DNA of 64,000 nucleotides from Ceratodon purpureus (lineage: Eukaryota; Streptophyta; Bryopsida; Pseudoditrichales; Ditrichaceae), in the NCBI GenBank assembly GCA_014871385.1, contig CM026427.1, forward strand, positions 4,720,988 through 4,784,987, given 5' to 3'. Under the pieces are notes generated by a model. That model did no database searches. It had not been told where the DNA came from and saw only the letters and a program-made list of their open reading frames with translations. How positions within the stretch are numbered: the stretch's first letter is position 1; each line of letters opens with the position of its first letter. A program made the position numbers and the translations under genes. Positions 23,480 through 36,325 of this stretch are shown here, piece by piece.

Positions 23480-24960
23480 TATTTTAAATCCTCCAAGTCT
23501 ACAAATTTTTCATTATCTAATATTTCTAGAGCTGTTGTCCAATACAAACCATGCAAACATTATGTCATTGGTGGTACTCATGGTCCATTGTCTCCAAGGG
23601 TTGGAAATGATTGCAAACCGCCTTTACAAGACTCCAAATGCCCGCTCTCCATACTTCCTTGCTGCTACTTACACCTTGGCAAAGTGCTTTCCTTTTTCAT
23701 TACATGGCAAGTGTATGGTTTGAATGAAACAAAACCATCGAGGATAAATCTCATCGCTAAAAAGATAAAGCGGTTACAGAATTTACCACTGATATCAAAA
23801 ACGTATGATACACCCTTCACCTTCTAACATACGTTGCACCAAAGGTGACTTATCTAAAACATTGATGTCATTATTTGATCCTTCATCCATATTTAAGTAA
23901 TTATGGACTTTTTAAAGTCCAGAATTTGTAGTCAGCTCATCCGCCCACAAATTATCTATAGTAAATAACTTAAAATCATTGAAAATTTAAATAAAAACTA
24001 TGATAAATACTATAAAATAAGGCATGTTTTACAAAATTCCCCAAAACTAGCCTTAATGATGTAAAAATGTAGAATTTATGGCTAAAATAGAGTCAAAATG
24101 ATGAATTTTAAGTCAAAAATGGTTTTTACAACATATTTTGAGTGAAAAATGCAAAAGAAAAAGTTTTTTACAACCCTGCTATTTTGGTCAGCAGCCGCCG
24201 ATGGAATGATAAAAAGTCCATAATTAGGCATTTTATCCACAATTACTTAAATATGGGTTCCTTGTAAACTAAAAAAAATGTACCATATGTGAAGCGATTG
24301 GTCAGCTATCACTTCTTAAATGATAGAGCACTTGCCATCTTTATCGCTAAAATCACTCTAACAAGCATTTGGACAATTTTTCCATTGATAATGCATGCAG
24401 ACAATTGACGCAAACATGCTAATTAAACCTCAATCATCATTGATGCGTAGCTATTGCTCAAAACATCTCGTATAGGCATTTGCAAGTGATGTGGGCCAAA
24501 AATTGCACGTACAGTTGCTACATAACGCTTCATAGACTCCATGGATGTACACTCTATAATACGACAATACTCGTCGGTTGCATCTGCGAAAACTCTACAG
24601 GCTTACATGTGTAGTGCCGCTGTGCACTTCTGACGTAGTGATACCCCAAAGGCGCCCGTAGCATCTCTTTTCTGGACAAAAGTATTGGTCAAACTCACAA
24701 ACCGCATCCATGATCGTAAGAAACAAAGATTGGTGCATTCTAAAACGAGGACAAAACACGTCCAGACCAAATACTGGATTTTCAAAGAAATAATTGTTGA
24801 TCATTCTCTGAATCCGTGCCTCCCTATCTCTCAACAAACTTGGGCCTTTACCAAGTCGTGATACATCGTGTATTGGTCTAGGCAACTCATATGATTCCGT
24901 AAGATACTATACCACCATTTTGAACGCATATTCATCTTCATCGTCATCGTCAACCATTTT
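23480..24960 (-). pseudogene. Decayed PIF/Harbinger transposase (copy B), split by a MITE
   Basis: Reverse-strand blocks in order: ARIQRMINNYFFENPVFG and PRFRMHQSLFLTIMDAV (24700-24830); QKCTAALHM in a neighbouring frame; YCRIIECTSMESMKRYVATV (24480-24580); SNNDINVLDKSPLVQRML (23830-23880); ERAFGVL, RRFAIISNPWRQW and DIMFAW (23500-23640). This is the plant transposon protein family seen also at 3700-4960. The frame is broken by several stops and shifts, and a 370-bp MITE sits inside it at 23887-24256. It is clearly inactive. Confidence 0.75.
23887..24256. mobile_element. MITE, copy 2, inside the transposase remnant
   Basis: The ends are CCATATTTAAGTAATT and AATTACTTAAATATGG, a 16-bp perfect inverted repeat. 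The element is about 370 bp and non-coding. It matches 3209-3567 in inverse orientation. Its flanks continue the Harbinger transposase reading, so it inserted after that transposase arrived. Confidence 0.7.
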
Positions 24961-25010
24961 TTCATGTAATGCTATAACTCCATTTACCTAAGCATCCATT
25001 GCAGCAAGGA

Positions 25011-27729
25011 TTATATTAAAAAAAAAACAATGAATTCAAACCCAAACAACGCTCTGGCTAGGAATTGCAAGCTTATAGAGGAGAGCTGCAAGATAGTGCT
25101 TCATAAAATTGGAAGAAAGCGACCACTGACGTGACCGCCGCCTAGAAGATCCTAATGCCATCTAGTCTTCAAAGTTTGGAATGATGATGAAGTCGCATCA
25201 ACCATGGTGTGTGCGGATGGAAACTCAGCCTCACCAACTACGGTCACAGTAAACCCAGCTCTTAAACCATTGTTTTGAAGGTGCTTCTAGTCTAGATTGA
25301 TTTTATCAAACCATTGATTCTATCAAACCATCTTTGAAGTGTATGTTGTTATTTATCTTGGGACTTTTGCATGTGCTTTGTCTACCACTAGGGCTCATGA
25401 AGCAAAGCAATTAAGTTTCTTGTTAGAAAATTCAAGCTTTCACTACTAGAGTAGTTGTCATCCGCATCCAACACATGTACACATGTGTACTTATCTTGCA
25501 CATCCTCTATGAATTGGTAATTGTGTATATCATCTTCACTTTAAAGGTTGATTGCTTCTACACCCATTTCAAATAGTGGTTCCAAAATGAGTCCATTGAA
25601 ACTAAAATCCATTATGTTTTACCTAAATCCCTTACTCCTCCAATGAATCCCTTCATTTTACTTTCTAACATACAATGTTGCCCTTATTTAGGCAAAATCG
25701 TCATTAGTAAGTTTGTCACATCTATGGGGAAAGTGAAAGCTAAATTCTAAATCTACTTAAGAGAGAAAAAGATGAGCAATAGTGAGAGGAGTGGATGTGC
25801 AACCAAGATTGAAGGTGGGAAGATACAGACGACAACAAGGTAGTTTATGCAAATGACAGTAACTGGACAAGCGGGTGGATGACGATGAATGTGCAGGGTG
25901 CTTCGGAGTGGGGAGCAAAGAACGTTGTAGACGGGGGAGATTAAAGCTGCCCGTTGTAGGCTTCAACCTAGACGTTGGATTCGTTGACGCGTTCAAGGGC
26001 GAGATAAAGTAGCTTCCATATTTATCTATAGTGGAATTAGTTTTTTTTTTTTTTTTTTTCCTTCGTCTTTAGATACTCCTAGATGAGCCATTAGTGCATG
26101 CCATTAATAAAAATATAAGTGCAACTAAGTTTATTTTTGCAGTGCATGGATGTTGATTTAAGACAAGTACATATGAAAGCACATAGTAATAAACAATGAT
26201 ATAAGACTTAATGGATCTTGTGGCAATATAGTCTACTTACTACATTTCTAGTTCTATAGTTCTTGTTTTTGGTAACATACTACTTTTGGTTTTATAACAC
26301 TCTACTATCACAAAAAGATCAATACAACATTTAAAAAATTAAAAAAAGATTGTTCGATGTTTTTTATAAGAACCCAACTTTTTAACACCAACTACACCAT
26401 CAAACCAATAGAGAGGCTACGAAAATAACTACTGATACCTTATGATTGCCCTCACTTTGAGTAAATGTTTTTGACACCATCTGTATCATTAAACCAGCAG
26501 AAAGGCTCCGAAAGTCATGCTTTCTGGTGCTGATACCTTGTGACTTACTTTGTGACGACCCAAGGAAATTGGAATGCCGGCAGAGCTAGATTCCTAGAAT
26601 GCCACGCACACTGTGCATCCCCATGACACGTGGCACATTCAGCATCTGACGTGGCAGCCTGAGTTCCAAGTTGAAGAATTGGCATGTGCTTTGCGTGGAA
26701 GAGTGAATGCCGTACGTTACATGCCTTGTAACAAATTAATTATAACCAGATCAAAGCATCTTCGAGAGTGGATGATATTGTTTATCCTGGAATAGTATCA
26801 TCCAGGCTGGGGATTTCATCTCCTTTAACTTGCAGGCAAAATGTCACGTTCTTCTCTTGGTTTGGAATTTTATTTTATTTTTTATTTTTATTTTATTTTT
26901 TTATTTTTTTTGGTTTGGAATTTTGGTGGATGCCAAGTTGCATACTAAGCTGTCTGTTCGTCAAGAATACCTGGAGGCTGGGGTTAGCTCTGAGATGCCG
27001 GAGATCCCTGGTTTAATGCAAAGAGTGAAGGAACCAAATAGCATACCGTACGTCGATAGCTGGTTCAATCACCCTTGAATGAATATATATTTTTTTGGAA
27101 AAAAAAGATTTGTCTCCCAAAAATTTAAATTTTCAGATTATTTTTTTAAAAAAATCACGAAAAAGAGTTTTAGAAGTTTTAAAAGAAATAGATATCACAG
27201 AAAACAATTTATCATAATTTTGTTTTTCCATCCTTTAAATCTCTAATTTTTTATATGAAATATCCATGAATGAACTTGCTATTCACATATGGTACTCTTT
27301 TGCATAATTTGTATTCTTAATTCAAAACTACTACTAAAGGTTACTAAAAGAATATGTATTAAAAAATCATAAATTTCATTTCAAGGATTATAAGATTACA
27401 AATTTAACTGTTTGAAATAATGAAAGGTGGTTATTGTAATGCTAACTAGACATGATCAACAAACTTTGACTTCTTTCGGTGTCAGATTTTCATATTACAT
27501 ATGGTCTAATTCTTTATAGTCTACATGATGTTCAAATTTGCAATCATCAAAACTTTGATGAAATTACAAAAATCTCTTTCAATTTGAAAAATGCTTTGGA
27601 AATTAAATTGTGAATCTTCAAGATGCCACTAATTGTACATTTGATTCCAACCCTATATTGTTCATGCGTGAATGGTGTGCATTCTTATAATTGATATGAA
27701 GAAAATTCTCAAGATTCTAGAAGATTTGG
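25011..27729. other. Repeat-rich spacer
   Basis: No gene is recognised. It holds a poly-T run at about 26040-26060 and a diverged direct repeat at about 26375-26545 with two CTGATACCTT-containing units, which resemble the tRNA-Met primer-site context of retroelements; too little remains to assign it. There is a CACGTGGCA / GACGTGGCA motif pair at 26625-26660 and T-rich runs at 26870-26910. Confidence 0.5.
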
Positions 27730-28032
27730 TTGGGACTAGAAATAGGTTCAACACTTCAAATACATAGTTTTACTGTAGCAAAGCTTAGTTTAGGAGCATC
27801 CTCACAAAGCACACATGCAAAAGTTGGGACCTATAAGTATATGGCCCCAAAGGCTCCACAGTTGTACATTTGCAAACGAGACATGGAAGTATTGATGCAC
27901 GGACTGCTGGGCTTGATGTCTTTGTACTCAATGTCAATGCAACAAGTATCATGGCCATTGTTGTATCACGACACTAATCACAGTGTATATGATATCCAAA
28001 AGGAATCCTTTGTGCTAGAGCATATTACATAA
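27730..28032 (+). pseudogene. Protein-kinase domain fragment
   Basis: A 100-codon frame contains VAKLSLGASSQSTHAKVGTY, then KYMAPKAPQLYICKRDMEV and a HGLLG block. This resembles the activation segment of plant Ser/Thr kinases (DFGLAK ... KVGTYKYMAPEA ... KRDVDVWSYGLL). The DFG region is degraded, APE reads APK and the helix after it is scrambled. There is no ATP-binding lobe nearby. It is most likely an old kinase gene fragment carried into the spacer. Confidence is limited by the short match. Confidence 0.45.
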
Positions 28033-29157
28033 TTACTGCTCCCCAATGACATTTAACCAACGTGTTTATACTGTTTAAGCAGAATATAGAGAATTTGGTA
28101 GCAGTCACGGAGTAACTTACACCATGGATGCAAGGTTGAGCACATGCCTTTGGAGTATGCTTGAACATCACGTGAAATTATCTGACTGCAAAAATAACTT
28201 TACAGGTAGACTTTGAATTTCAGAGTCATATTCCTTGTCACTTGTAATTTTTTTAATTTATGGAATCCGGTAAACCAGTTTGACTTGTTACCCGGTTTCC
28301 TGGTTCTGTAGTCTCATAGGCCTGCCGCCATGGTAGACTTACACAAGTGGTTAACCCATACATACTACAAATCCTTGATGCAAATGGCCCAAAGTTGCTA
28401 AAACCAACCATTTTTTACTTCAGAGCTAATAGATTTTAATTTGAGCATTTTTTAGTAGATTTAGCCATAAGAAATTTCAAACAATTTTTATTTTAATTTT
28501 TTTTAATTTTTTTTTGCTGATATGCTCGTGCCCGTCTGAGCGCGCCCGAGTGCTCGCGCTCAATGGAGGAAGTAATATTTTTTTTTTCCCCCCATTTGAG
28601 AAATCATAAAGATTAAAGTGGGCTGAAACTTGTTTTTAGCAAACGTAGAACTTTGTTTGTTCAATTTTTGAAGCCTAACCTTGTAAAATTCATGTGTACT
28701 ACAACTTAGATAAATTGGTGATTTGAGTCAGAATTTGATTAAGAATACATTTCAATGAAAAAAATTCAAAAAAATATTTAAAATGAAAATAAATTTAGCT
28801 ACCCAAATTTGAAGAAGAAAAAAGATTTTTAAAGAAATTTTCAAAAAACTCATAAATTCACCAAAATATTATTCACCTAGATTGCAATAAAAAAAAAAAT
28901 CCACAAAAAAATCACACCAAATTATTACTTCATCTAAGTTGCTCGGTGAAAGCATGCGACATCCTTTCTGAAGTTTTTAACTTTATTTTTGAAATCAAAT
29001 ATCTTAGACTACTTTAAGTGAATCCAATTAGTTAATTAGAGATTTTTTATTTTTTTATTTTTAAAGATTTTAAGTTCTTTTTTATTGACAATACAAATAT
29101 ATGGGGCTTTTTGCCTTTACCATTGGATGCCTACTTGGAGGCCTTTTAATACTCCTC
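28033..29157. other. AT-rich spacer
   Basis: No gene is seen. A small GC-rich island at 28520-28565 (GCTCGTGCCCGTCTGAGCGC) stands out in A/T-rich DNA but matches nothing I recognise. Confidence 0.5.
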
Positions 29158-30035
29158 TTAACCCCCAAAGGCCCATAGTCCTGGAATGGGCTTTTTTAAA
29201 ATTTGGGCAGGTTCCTAGAATTCCAATTTAATTCCTAAATCGTTGAAAAAAATAATTTAGGTAGGCATTTTGAAGAGGTTTGTGCAGATTTTTTTTTAAT
29301 TTTTTTTTAACATACTGAAAAAAAGTTACGGGGTTTTGAGTGTCAAAAGCTGCATTCAGCCAAACTTCGGGCAAGCTCACAGCCACTGTCAATGCAGCAA
29401 ATTCTGCCCAAAACTGCCCGAAACTGCCCAAAATTGCCAAAATCTGCCAAAATCTGCCCAAAGCCGAAACTTTGAAATTCCACCAAAAATTGAGATTTTG
29501 ATATTTTTCAAAAATGAAAATTTCTGTGTATAGAGAAGGCAGTAGAGCATGTTCCCACCGTTCCGATTTTCAATCCAAAAGTTTTTCATATGCTATTTTT
29601 ATTGTCAAAGAACGGCCTTTGTTTGTAAATTTCAGTATACCCCCTAGCGGAAAATGATTTTTTTGGCAACCTTCCACAACTTTTTTGAATATGATTTTTT
29701 TGACACAATTAGCTAACTCAGTCTTCTTTGACGTGCATCAAAACCCCCAAAATCCATAATGCAAAAAAATGGTTATTTGGGCCTTCAAAACTCTGCTGAT
29801 CCCTTTTTGAGCAGGAAAAAAAACTTGTTTTTCAACTTTGAACGTTACGATCTTGCAATTGGTGAAGAATGAGTGTTTAAGATTTGGTAGACATGTAGAC
29901 ATAGAAGTTAGCTACAAGATCTTATGGTTAGATGTACTAATTAAGACCCCTACTTTGCAAAATCCACCTTGTTTTGAAGAGGGGCTGTTTTGAGGCAGTT
30001 TTGATGAAAAACACCCTTGGGCATTTAGGGGTTAA
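29158..30035 (+). mobile_element. TTAA-flanked element, copy 3
   Basis: The left end is TTAA|CCCCCAAAGGCC and the right end GGGCATTTAGGGG|TTAA. It is co-linear with 21519-22385 over its whole length, with only scattered differences visible by eye (for example the stretch starting TGAGATTTTGATATTTTTCA). It carries the tandem AAACTGCCC array and encodes no intact protein. Confidence 0.85.
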
Positions 30036-30953
30036 CCCCTAAATGCTCTTGAAAATTTCAGGCTCAAACTGTCTTTTGATACCTCTTTGTAAAGCAAGCT
30101 GATATTTTTAATTTCATAACATTCTTTTGCAATTTCAACCGTAGGATCTTATAAATAACTCATAAAAAAGCTATTTCTCAAATTTTTAGAATCAGAAACC
30201 AAACCAATCACAAGATCATGATGTTTAAAGTTCCAAGACAAGTTATTTCCAATTCTTCAAAAAACTAAAATCTTGGCTTCAAAGAATTTTTAGAAAATAT
30301 GCTTTAGAATTTTAGAATGGACAATTGAATATTCTATTTAAAGAATGACTCGAGATTCTTCACAAAAAATTTCAAAACATTAAACCTTGATTTTCAAACC
30401 ATAAATAGTTAGATTAAGATGTAGAATAGAGGGAAAAACTAAACTACTAATTTTGTCTACATAAAAGTAGATATTGTCAATTCCAACGGTGAAAATGATG
30501 TAGCAAGTAACCAGAAACTTTTCCAATTTTTAATTTTGGAAAATTGCTAAAATCGAGTTCAAAATCAATAGTTGAAGTTATTTTTGATGAAGAGTTGACC
30601 GAACTGCCCGCATAATATGACTTCTCATATCTCTTACCTCACTTATTGGATTGGCATGGCTCAAAGCTTCCTATGTGCATACAAATCAGTAGAAAATGAT
30701 GATATTTAAATTTATTTTTTAAAAAAAGATTTGAGTTTTTTTATGCTGCCCGCGTTGAGATTTTGAACCTTTAATCCTTGATAACTTTTGCATTACATAT
30801 CAGAATCACATGAAACAAAGCTTGACATGTACATAATGACTGAAAGAATCTACACACAAAATTTCAAAACTTAATAATTATTTTTGACGCCGTAGCAGCC
30901 TGCCCAAAATAGGCTGCGACCACATTTTGGTCGCCAGTGCATTTAGGGGTTAA
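30032..30953 (+). mobile_element. TTAA-flanked element, copy 4 (different interior)
   Basis: It starts TTAA|CCCCTAAATGC and ends GCATTTAGGGG|TTAA, a perfect 11-bp inverted repeat. It shares its left TTAA (30032-30035) with copy 3. The interior is unrelated to copies 1-3 by eye, except for AACTGCCCGC and TGCCCAAAATAGGCTGCGA-like motifs. This shows that several sub-families use the same ends. Confidence 0.75.
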
Positions 30954-31394
30954 TGACAAGGGCAAGGTTTATTGCAAGGGCTACAAGGAAACATTGGCTG
31001 TATTGAAATAGAATAGAGTAGAGCATTATAGACATCTTTTTTTAAGTCTAATTTTCTAAACCACATAATATCTTGAACTAGACATTTATTACGTAAAAAG
31101 ATGCCTAAGGGCTTGTTTACATCGAATAACTTGGATTTCCAATCCAAAGACATAGGCATTACCTTGTTCTTCAATAGAAGCATTGTATGAAGGGTACAAT
31201 CCTTGAAACGAAGGAATTGTAAGTGAATTGTGGCTCAAAGGTTTTGTGTAATTTCAAAAAAAAAATTATGACTTATAATAAAGGGATGATAGTAAACAAA
31301 ATATCAAAGTTTAAAATAAATCATGGAAAAGAGTTTTTTAACTTAAAATCTAATAACCAAATTGCAGAAGGCTTCACAATCTAGATTTATCTTA

Positions 31395-32121
31395 TTAATC
31401 CCTAAACGCCTAAACGACCAAAAACTGGTCGTTCTCATTTTTCCAAATTCCATAACTATCATCCAAATGACAAATTTTCATCCATTTTTATTTCATGTGG
31501 TAAAGTTGAGAGAGATCTATCTAACCACATTAATGAATTCTCAAAATAATAATTTCATGAATTTTGGTGCCTCCCTAAAGTCCAAAACATCAATACCCTG
31601 TGTGTATTCAAAAATTCCTTAAAACAGATAACTGAATTTGAGGTTAACTAATGAAATTAGCTTAACAAATCTATTTTCCAGTCCAAGGTAAAATTTTGAA
31701 AAATACCTAAAATTGAGTGATTTATAGCTGGTATAAGATGAAGGGGTATAACCGTGGCTACTTCTTGATTTTCCACGGTTTTAGGTTTATTCATCATATT
31801 TTTGAATTAAAACATAATTTTTGAGCATGGTAACTAATATAAGGTTCTCGGTGGTCATATACATCTATGGTAAATATTTTGTAGTTTTTTAGTGTAACCT
31901 ATATTTGATATGAATTTTCTTTGTTTTTTTTTAATTTGAAAATTTATAGTAAGTATATAATGAAACCATTAATTTTGATAAAATTATTGCTTGTAGATAA
32001 CATGTTTAACTAACTAAGAAAATTTAAAAATTCATATTTTACATTATTTATAGTAGCAAAATAGAGCATCTAAAGTCAAAGTCTATTTCCGTGGTCATAG
32101 GCTCAAGCATTTGGGGGTTAA
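31395..32121 (+). mobile_element. TTAA-flanked element, copy 5
   Basis: TTAA|TCCCTAAACGCC at the left and GCATTTGGGGG|TTAA at the right. Just inside the left end, AACGACCAAAAACTGGTCGTT forms a hairpin. It is about 727 bp with a different interior from copies 1-4 and no coding sequence. Confidence 0.6.
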
Positions 32122-33229
32122 AATATACTATTTTAGAATTTGAAGAATATCATAACCAAAGTCTTTGATTGAGGTATATTGGGTTGGATACCAAAGTTAT
32201 TTTGTTAATGAAAAACTCTCGATTTCTTTTGGCTTCAACTCATATTTTTTGGTGTATACCTACACAGTCTAAAAGAAAACTAAATAATATCATGGATGTT
32301 GAGATGTTCCAACACAGTTGACAATGTGTAGAAATCTTCATGGAATATTTTTCTTGTGACTACGTAGTTGTGCAATGAAGCAAGTGGAATTTTCTTTTGA
32401 TAGATTTGAAGCATTGCTTATTTAATCTATTATACCTAATAACTAAACTGATATTTAGAAATGTGCTTTTCAATAAGTGATGATAATTTGAAAACAAACT
32501 AACTCTCAATTTTTCATTTCAAGCAACTTCCTTAGGTTTTAAAGCAAATATCTCAAATATTTTTTGTATTGTGAACTGCATGCCTACATTATTTTTCCAA
32601 GGGGCTTCTTATATTTTTTATAAATACATATGTATTCAATTCTTTTATCATCAATCCAATTGCTCTAGTACTTGATTACAAAATAGTGTCCCTAGCTTGG
32701 CAATATGTGATTGGTGTATGATTTTTGTATTGTAACTAATCTATGTACTAACATATACAAGGATTAAACAAATTTAACTCAACAATCTATACAAAAAACG
32801 CAATATAATTTTTTAAATTATAAAACTCATCTGAGCTTTTCATTCTATTTTCTATAGATGCATGTATTTTTCTCCTACAAAATCATTCTTTCAAGATAAC
32901 TACATAGCTTGAAATTTGACGAATAGTATCAAGTTCATCACTACATGATAATAATGTGTTGTGTGATTTTGATATATATATATATATATATATATTTTAC
33001 TAAGTTTTTTTGGTGATTGACATATAGAACATTAGCTTAATATCACAAATCAAATTATGAAGTAATAAACGCCTCTGAAAATTTATAAGTAATTTTAAAT
33101 TACACATATTTGATTAAAAAGCTAGCTATTGGCAAAAACTTGGTACCATAATGCTCACATTTTATTTGAAATTTTAAGACAAATGGACAGTATCCACTTA
33201 TAGAGAAAAGTTACATGAAGCTTACATTT
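32122..33229. other. AT-rich spacer
   Basis: No gene is seen. It contains a TA dinucleotide repeat at about 32974-32995. Confidence 0.55.
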
Positions 33230-33335
33230 TTTTATTTTTTATTTTTATTTATTTTTATTTATTTTTTTACACAAAAAGGGAAGCCCTTTACTGCAGAGAG
33301 AAAAGTAACACAAATACAACCCGTCCCCGCCAGGG
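33230..33335 (-). mobile_element. Retroposed 3' tail (LINE/SINE type) with target duplication
   Basis: The insert is flanked by ATGAAGCTTACATTT (33215-33229) and ATGAAGCTCACATTT (33336-33350), a 15-bp duplication with one mismatch. Read on the reverse strand it has a GC-rich head (CCCTGGCGGGGACGGGTTGT), then CTCTGCAGTAAAGGGCTTCC and a poly-A-like tail. It shares this layout with the insert at 63047-63221. No protein is encoded; it could be a short 5'-truncated LINE or a SINE. Confidence 0.7.
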
Positions 33336-36325
33336 ATGAAGCTCACATTTGAATCACATGGATTTCACACCTCCACCACAAAGCATACCGGCACTTCATT
33401 TTTCACACATGCAAGAGTAAGGGGTCCAGAAAGCCACACAGATTTGAGTAAGTGATTTTCAATGGAACAATTGAGGCCTTATTCCAGGATAAAACATTCC
33501 CCAATTTAGACTCCGGCTTCTCCAGACCAAGTGTCCGAAAGGCTTTTGAATAAATTGAATCTGCAGCCATGTCCCAAAAAGAAGCACACGAGAAGCTTGC
33601 CTAGTCAGCTTTATTTTTTGGTCGTCGGTGGTGCGTGGAGCATGGCTACCGTCTTTGTAACGAAGGAGGTCACTCAGATCATTGGACCGATATTGATGAA
33701 AAGACTGCTGTCTACGCAATCAATTTCAGAGGAGACTTATGGTAAAATAACGTAAAGAGATGCTTCCTTTCTCATGTTTGTTTTATTTTCTGGCACAAAC
33801 GGAATGGCGTTCAGTTTCAAAGAGTGGTTAAGGATAACCGGAGCTAATGAACTATTCTCATGTGATTGAAAGCTTTTAATTGTTGTTTTCCTGCAGGTGG
33901 GTGTGTTCATAGCATGGAAAAAATGAAACTTGACTGTGCTCGCAAGGTGAAAAATTTAGCGTGATCAAACCTACCTGACTGGCTATGACCATACTAACCG
34001 TAGACTCAAGAAATTACTGATGTACAACCCATCTTCAAGACAGATTATAAGTTAGACGGCAAGGTCATCTGTTGTTGCCTCGAAGGTTTCATAATGAGAA
34101 TCTTTCGCTATGAAGTACTGCACATTGTCATGCACCAATTAGTTAGTACTTGTAAAAACGTGGTCATCTTCTAGACCTTGATGATTCAATTTCCAGGTGT
34201 ATTCTCAAGGTGTAGTCTTGTACTACTGTCTGGTCTGATTTTAATTAAGGCGATGGATTTCGCTCTAGAGCGTACCACTCCGGAGCATATCAAAGAGATT
34301 TGGTGTCCTCACACAAGCTAGCCTATCTTGGTGATGGAATTATCTGAGAAAGATTCTCTGATGAAAGGCTCGACATGAATAGTTTTGACCACGGTTTCCA
34401 TTTACCAGCTGGTGGACGAACATGCTCGTCTAATTTTGTCAAACTCAACAATTCTCTGACACACAAAACGAGTGTGATTCATGCGTCCAGAGAACAGCAC
34501 TCACATGGATGCGACAGTGCATATTTTATTCAACACGGTGAAATTTAACGCAGTAATTTATCAAGACCCGGAATCACCATCCAGTGAAAGTGGGGTGAAC
34601 CGTGAAACAGACTCCGCATGGCATGCTGAATTCTAAATTCCAGGTAATCACTGCTGCTTGAGTGAAAGTTGCCCAGAAAGAAGGCGCATCAGATGACCAT
34701 TGTGCTGGTGGCGACGACAAATTACCAATACTAGCGAGAATCAAACCTGCAGGTTCTCTTGTTCATGGCAGCAATCATGGGGAGTACTGCAAAATTAAGT
34801 CACATGACGCTCGTGCGCTACAGGAAAGCAAAGGGAGTAACCGGACGTCCACACTGAAAGCAACACCAGCTGTGACGGGGACCCACACCACATCGTCTGT
34901 TTCTAGCTTACAGTAGCTGGCGTTGTTCATGAGTCCCCGCCAGGATTCCTTGTCTGAGTTCGGGCAGCATTGCACCACTCCTCATCACATCCCAAGGCAG
35001 CAATGCAGCTGCGTGGACATTCAGGAGATCATTGGCTTTTTTGGGATGCATATATTCGTACTGTATATGTATTTCCTTCCTTCTCAGCCGGCCGTGGCTG
35101 CTTATCACGGTTTCTTCCTTGTTGATTCAGGAACGTGATCCTAGTTTCTTAAGGTTGCAGCTCAGTAGCCGCTCCCGAAGAGTGAGCGAGAGACAGAGAG
35201 AGAGATTCCATGCTGAGCTCGTGCTTCACTAGTCATCACCTCGTCACCAGTGCGGCTCGTGCTATCTGGAGTTACAGCATTTCGGCATCTTCTAGTGATA
35301 TATAACCGCCATGCCATTCTGGATAGTCCCGGCAACTTGATCACCCTCATAATAGCTGCAGCACCGAGACTGTGGGGGTGCAAGTTGGGTGTATATGTTT
35401 GCCGCCTGCAGGCTCCTCGGGAGCATTGTTGACGAGCACACGGTTGCAGATGAAAGCTCGAGTTGCGTGACAGAGACTCAACGCACGGGTGTGAACTTGT
35501 GAAGTTGGGGTGAGCTCTGGTACATACAGTTTCTATGTCGCTTCTTCCTTCTGGTCTACAAAACGTTGTATTTTAGAAGTGATCTTCAGGAGTCTACAAT
35601 GTGGTTGAAACTTTTGCTTCTTAAAACTTGCTGTGTCAAAGTGCAGTGATAACATTGTCTGATGACGTCCTGGGATGTATTTTAGTGTAAGCGTGTCGCC
35701 TTCAGAGAAGAGCAGCTTGTCAAATTTCAGGATAATTTCTAGATTCTCTCTTAGATTTCTTTGATGACAGTCTGTGTTATGCTCTGTTACAACGCTGAAA
35801 ACTGAGCGTCTAGTATATCATCTGTGAAGCCATAGTTCTTAGTTTGAGCAGATGACACACATTACATGTATATGTGACTCCGTGACTTAGCTTTCTGGAT
35901 GAAAAGCCCAGAAGTATTGAATCATTTTATCTTGATCAGAGATTCAGAGTTCTACACTTTGGCTACTTGGGCAGAGTTAGAAATTTGTAGAAAGGTGCAG
36001 TTTCTTAAGAAGGTTAAGGTTCTCTTTCCAGAATCCATGAAAATCATCAAATTAGGAAACTATAATCTCACCGACAGAATGGCTCTAATACGATCTTGGT
36101 AAACAGCTTAAGTCGACCTCTGCCATAGATTGACGAGTTTATCCTTTTTAGAATAATCTAAACTTAATATTGACGTTGTGTCCACTGCAACGCGTGCGTA
36201 TGTGTAGCTTCTCAAGGCATGTGAACTGCGTCGAGGCTTGATATTTGCCTCAGCCGGGGCGCTGTGATCAATCCGCGTTGGGTGGGATCGAAGACACACT
36301 CTGTGACTAGAATTTTGGTGCCATC
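33336..36325. other. Spacer upstream of the DMP-family gene
   Basis: The base composition is more balanced than in the transposon block, so part of it may be transcribed, such as promoter and leader of the gene at 36326. Small frames on both strands (33459-33755, 34662-35432) have no recognisable domain. A GAGA-type run lies at 35185-35205 (GAGAGACAGAGAGAGAGA). Confidence 0.45.

Noticed and set aside
26375-26546. A retroelement primer-binding region (CTGATACC motifs)
   Set aside because: Only short, diverged motifs are present and no repeats or coding parts flank them.
33459-33755. Overlapping frames on both strands suggesting a small gene
   Set aside because: No domain, no conserved start, and both strands open; no splice partners were found.
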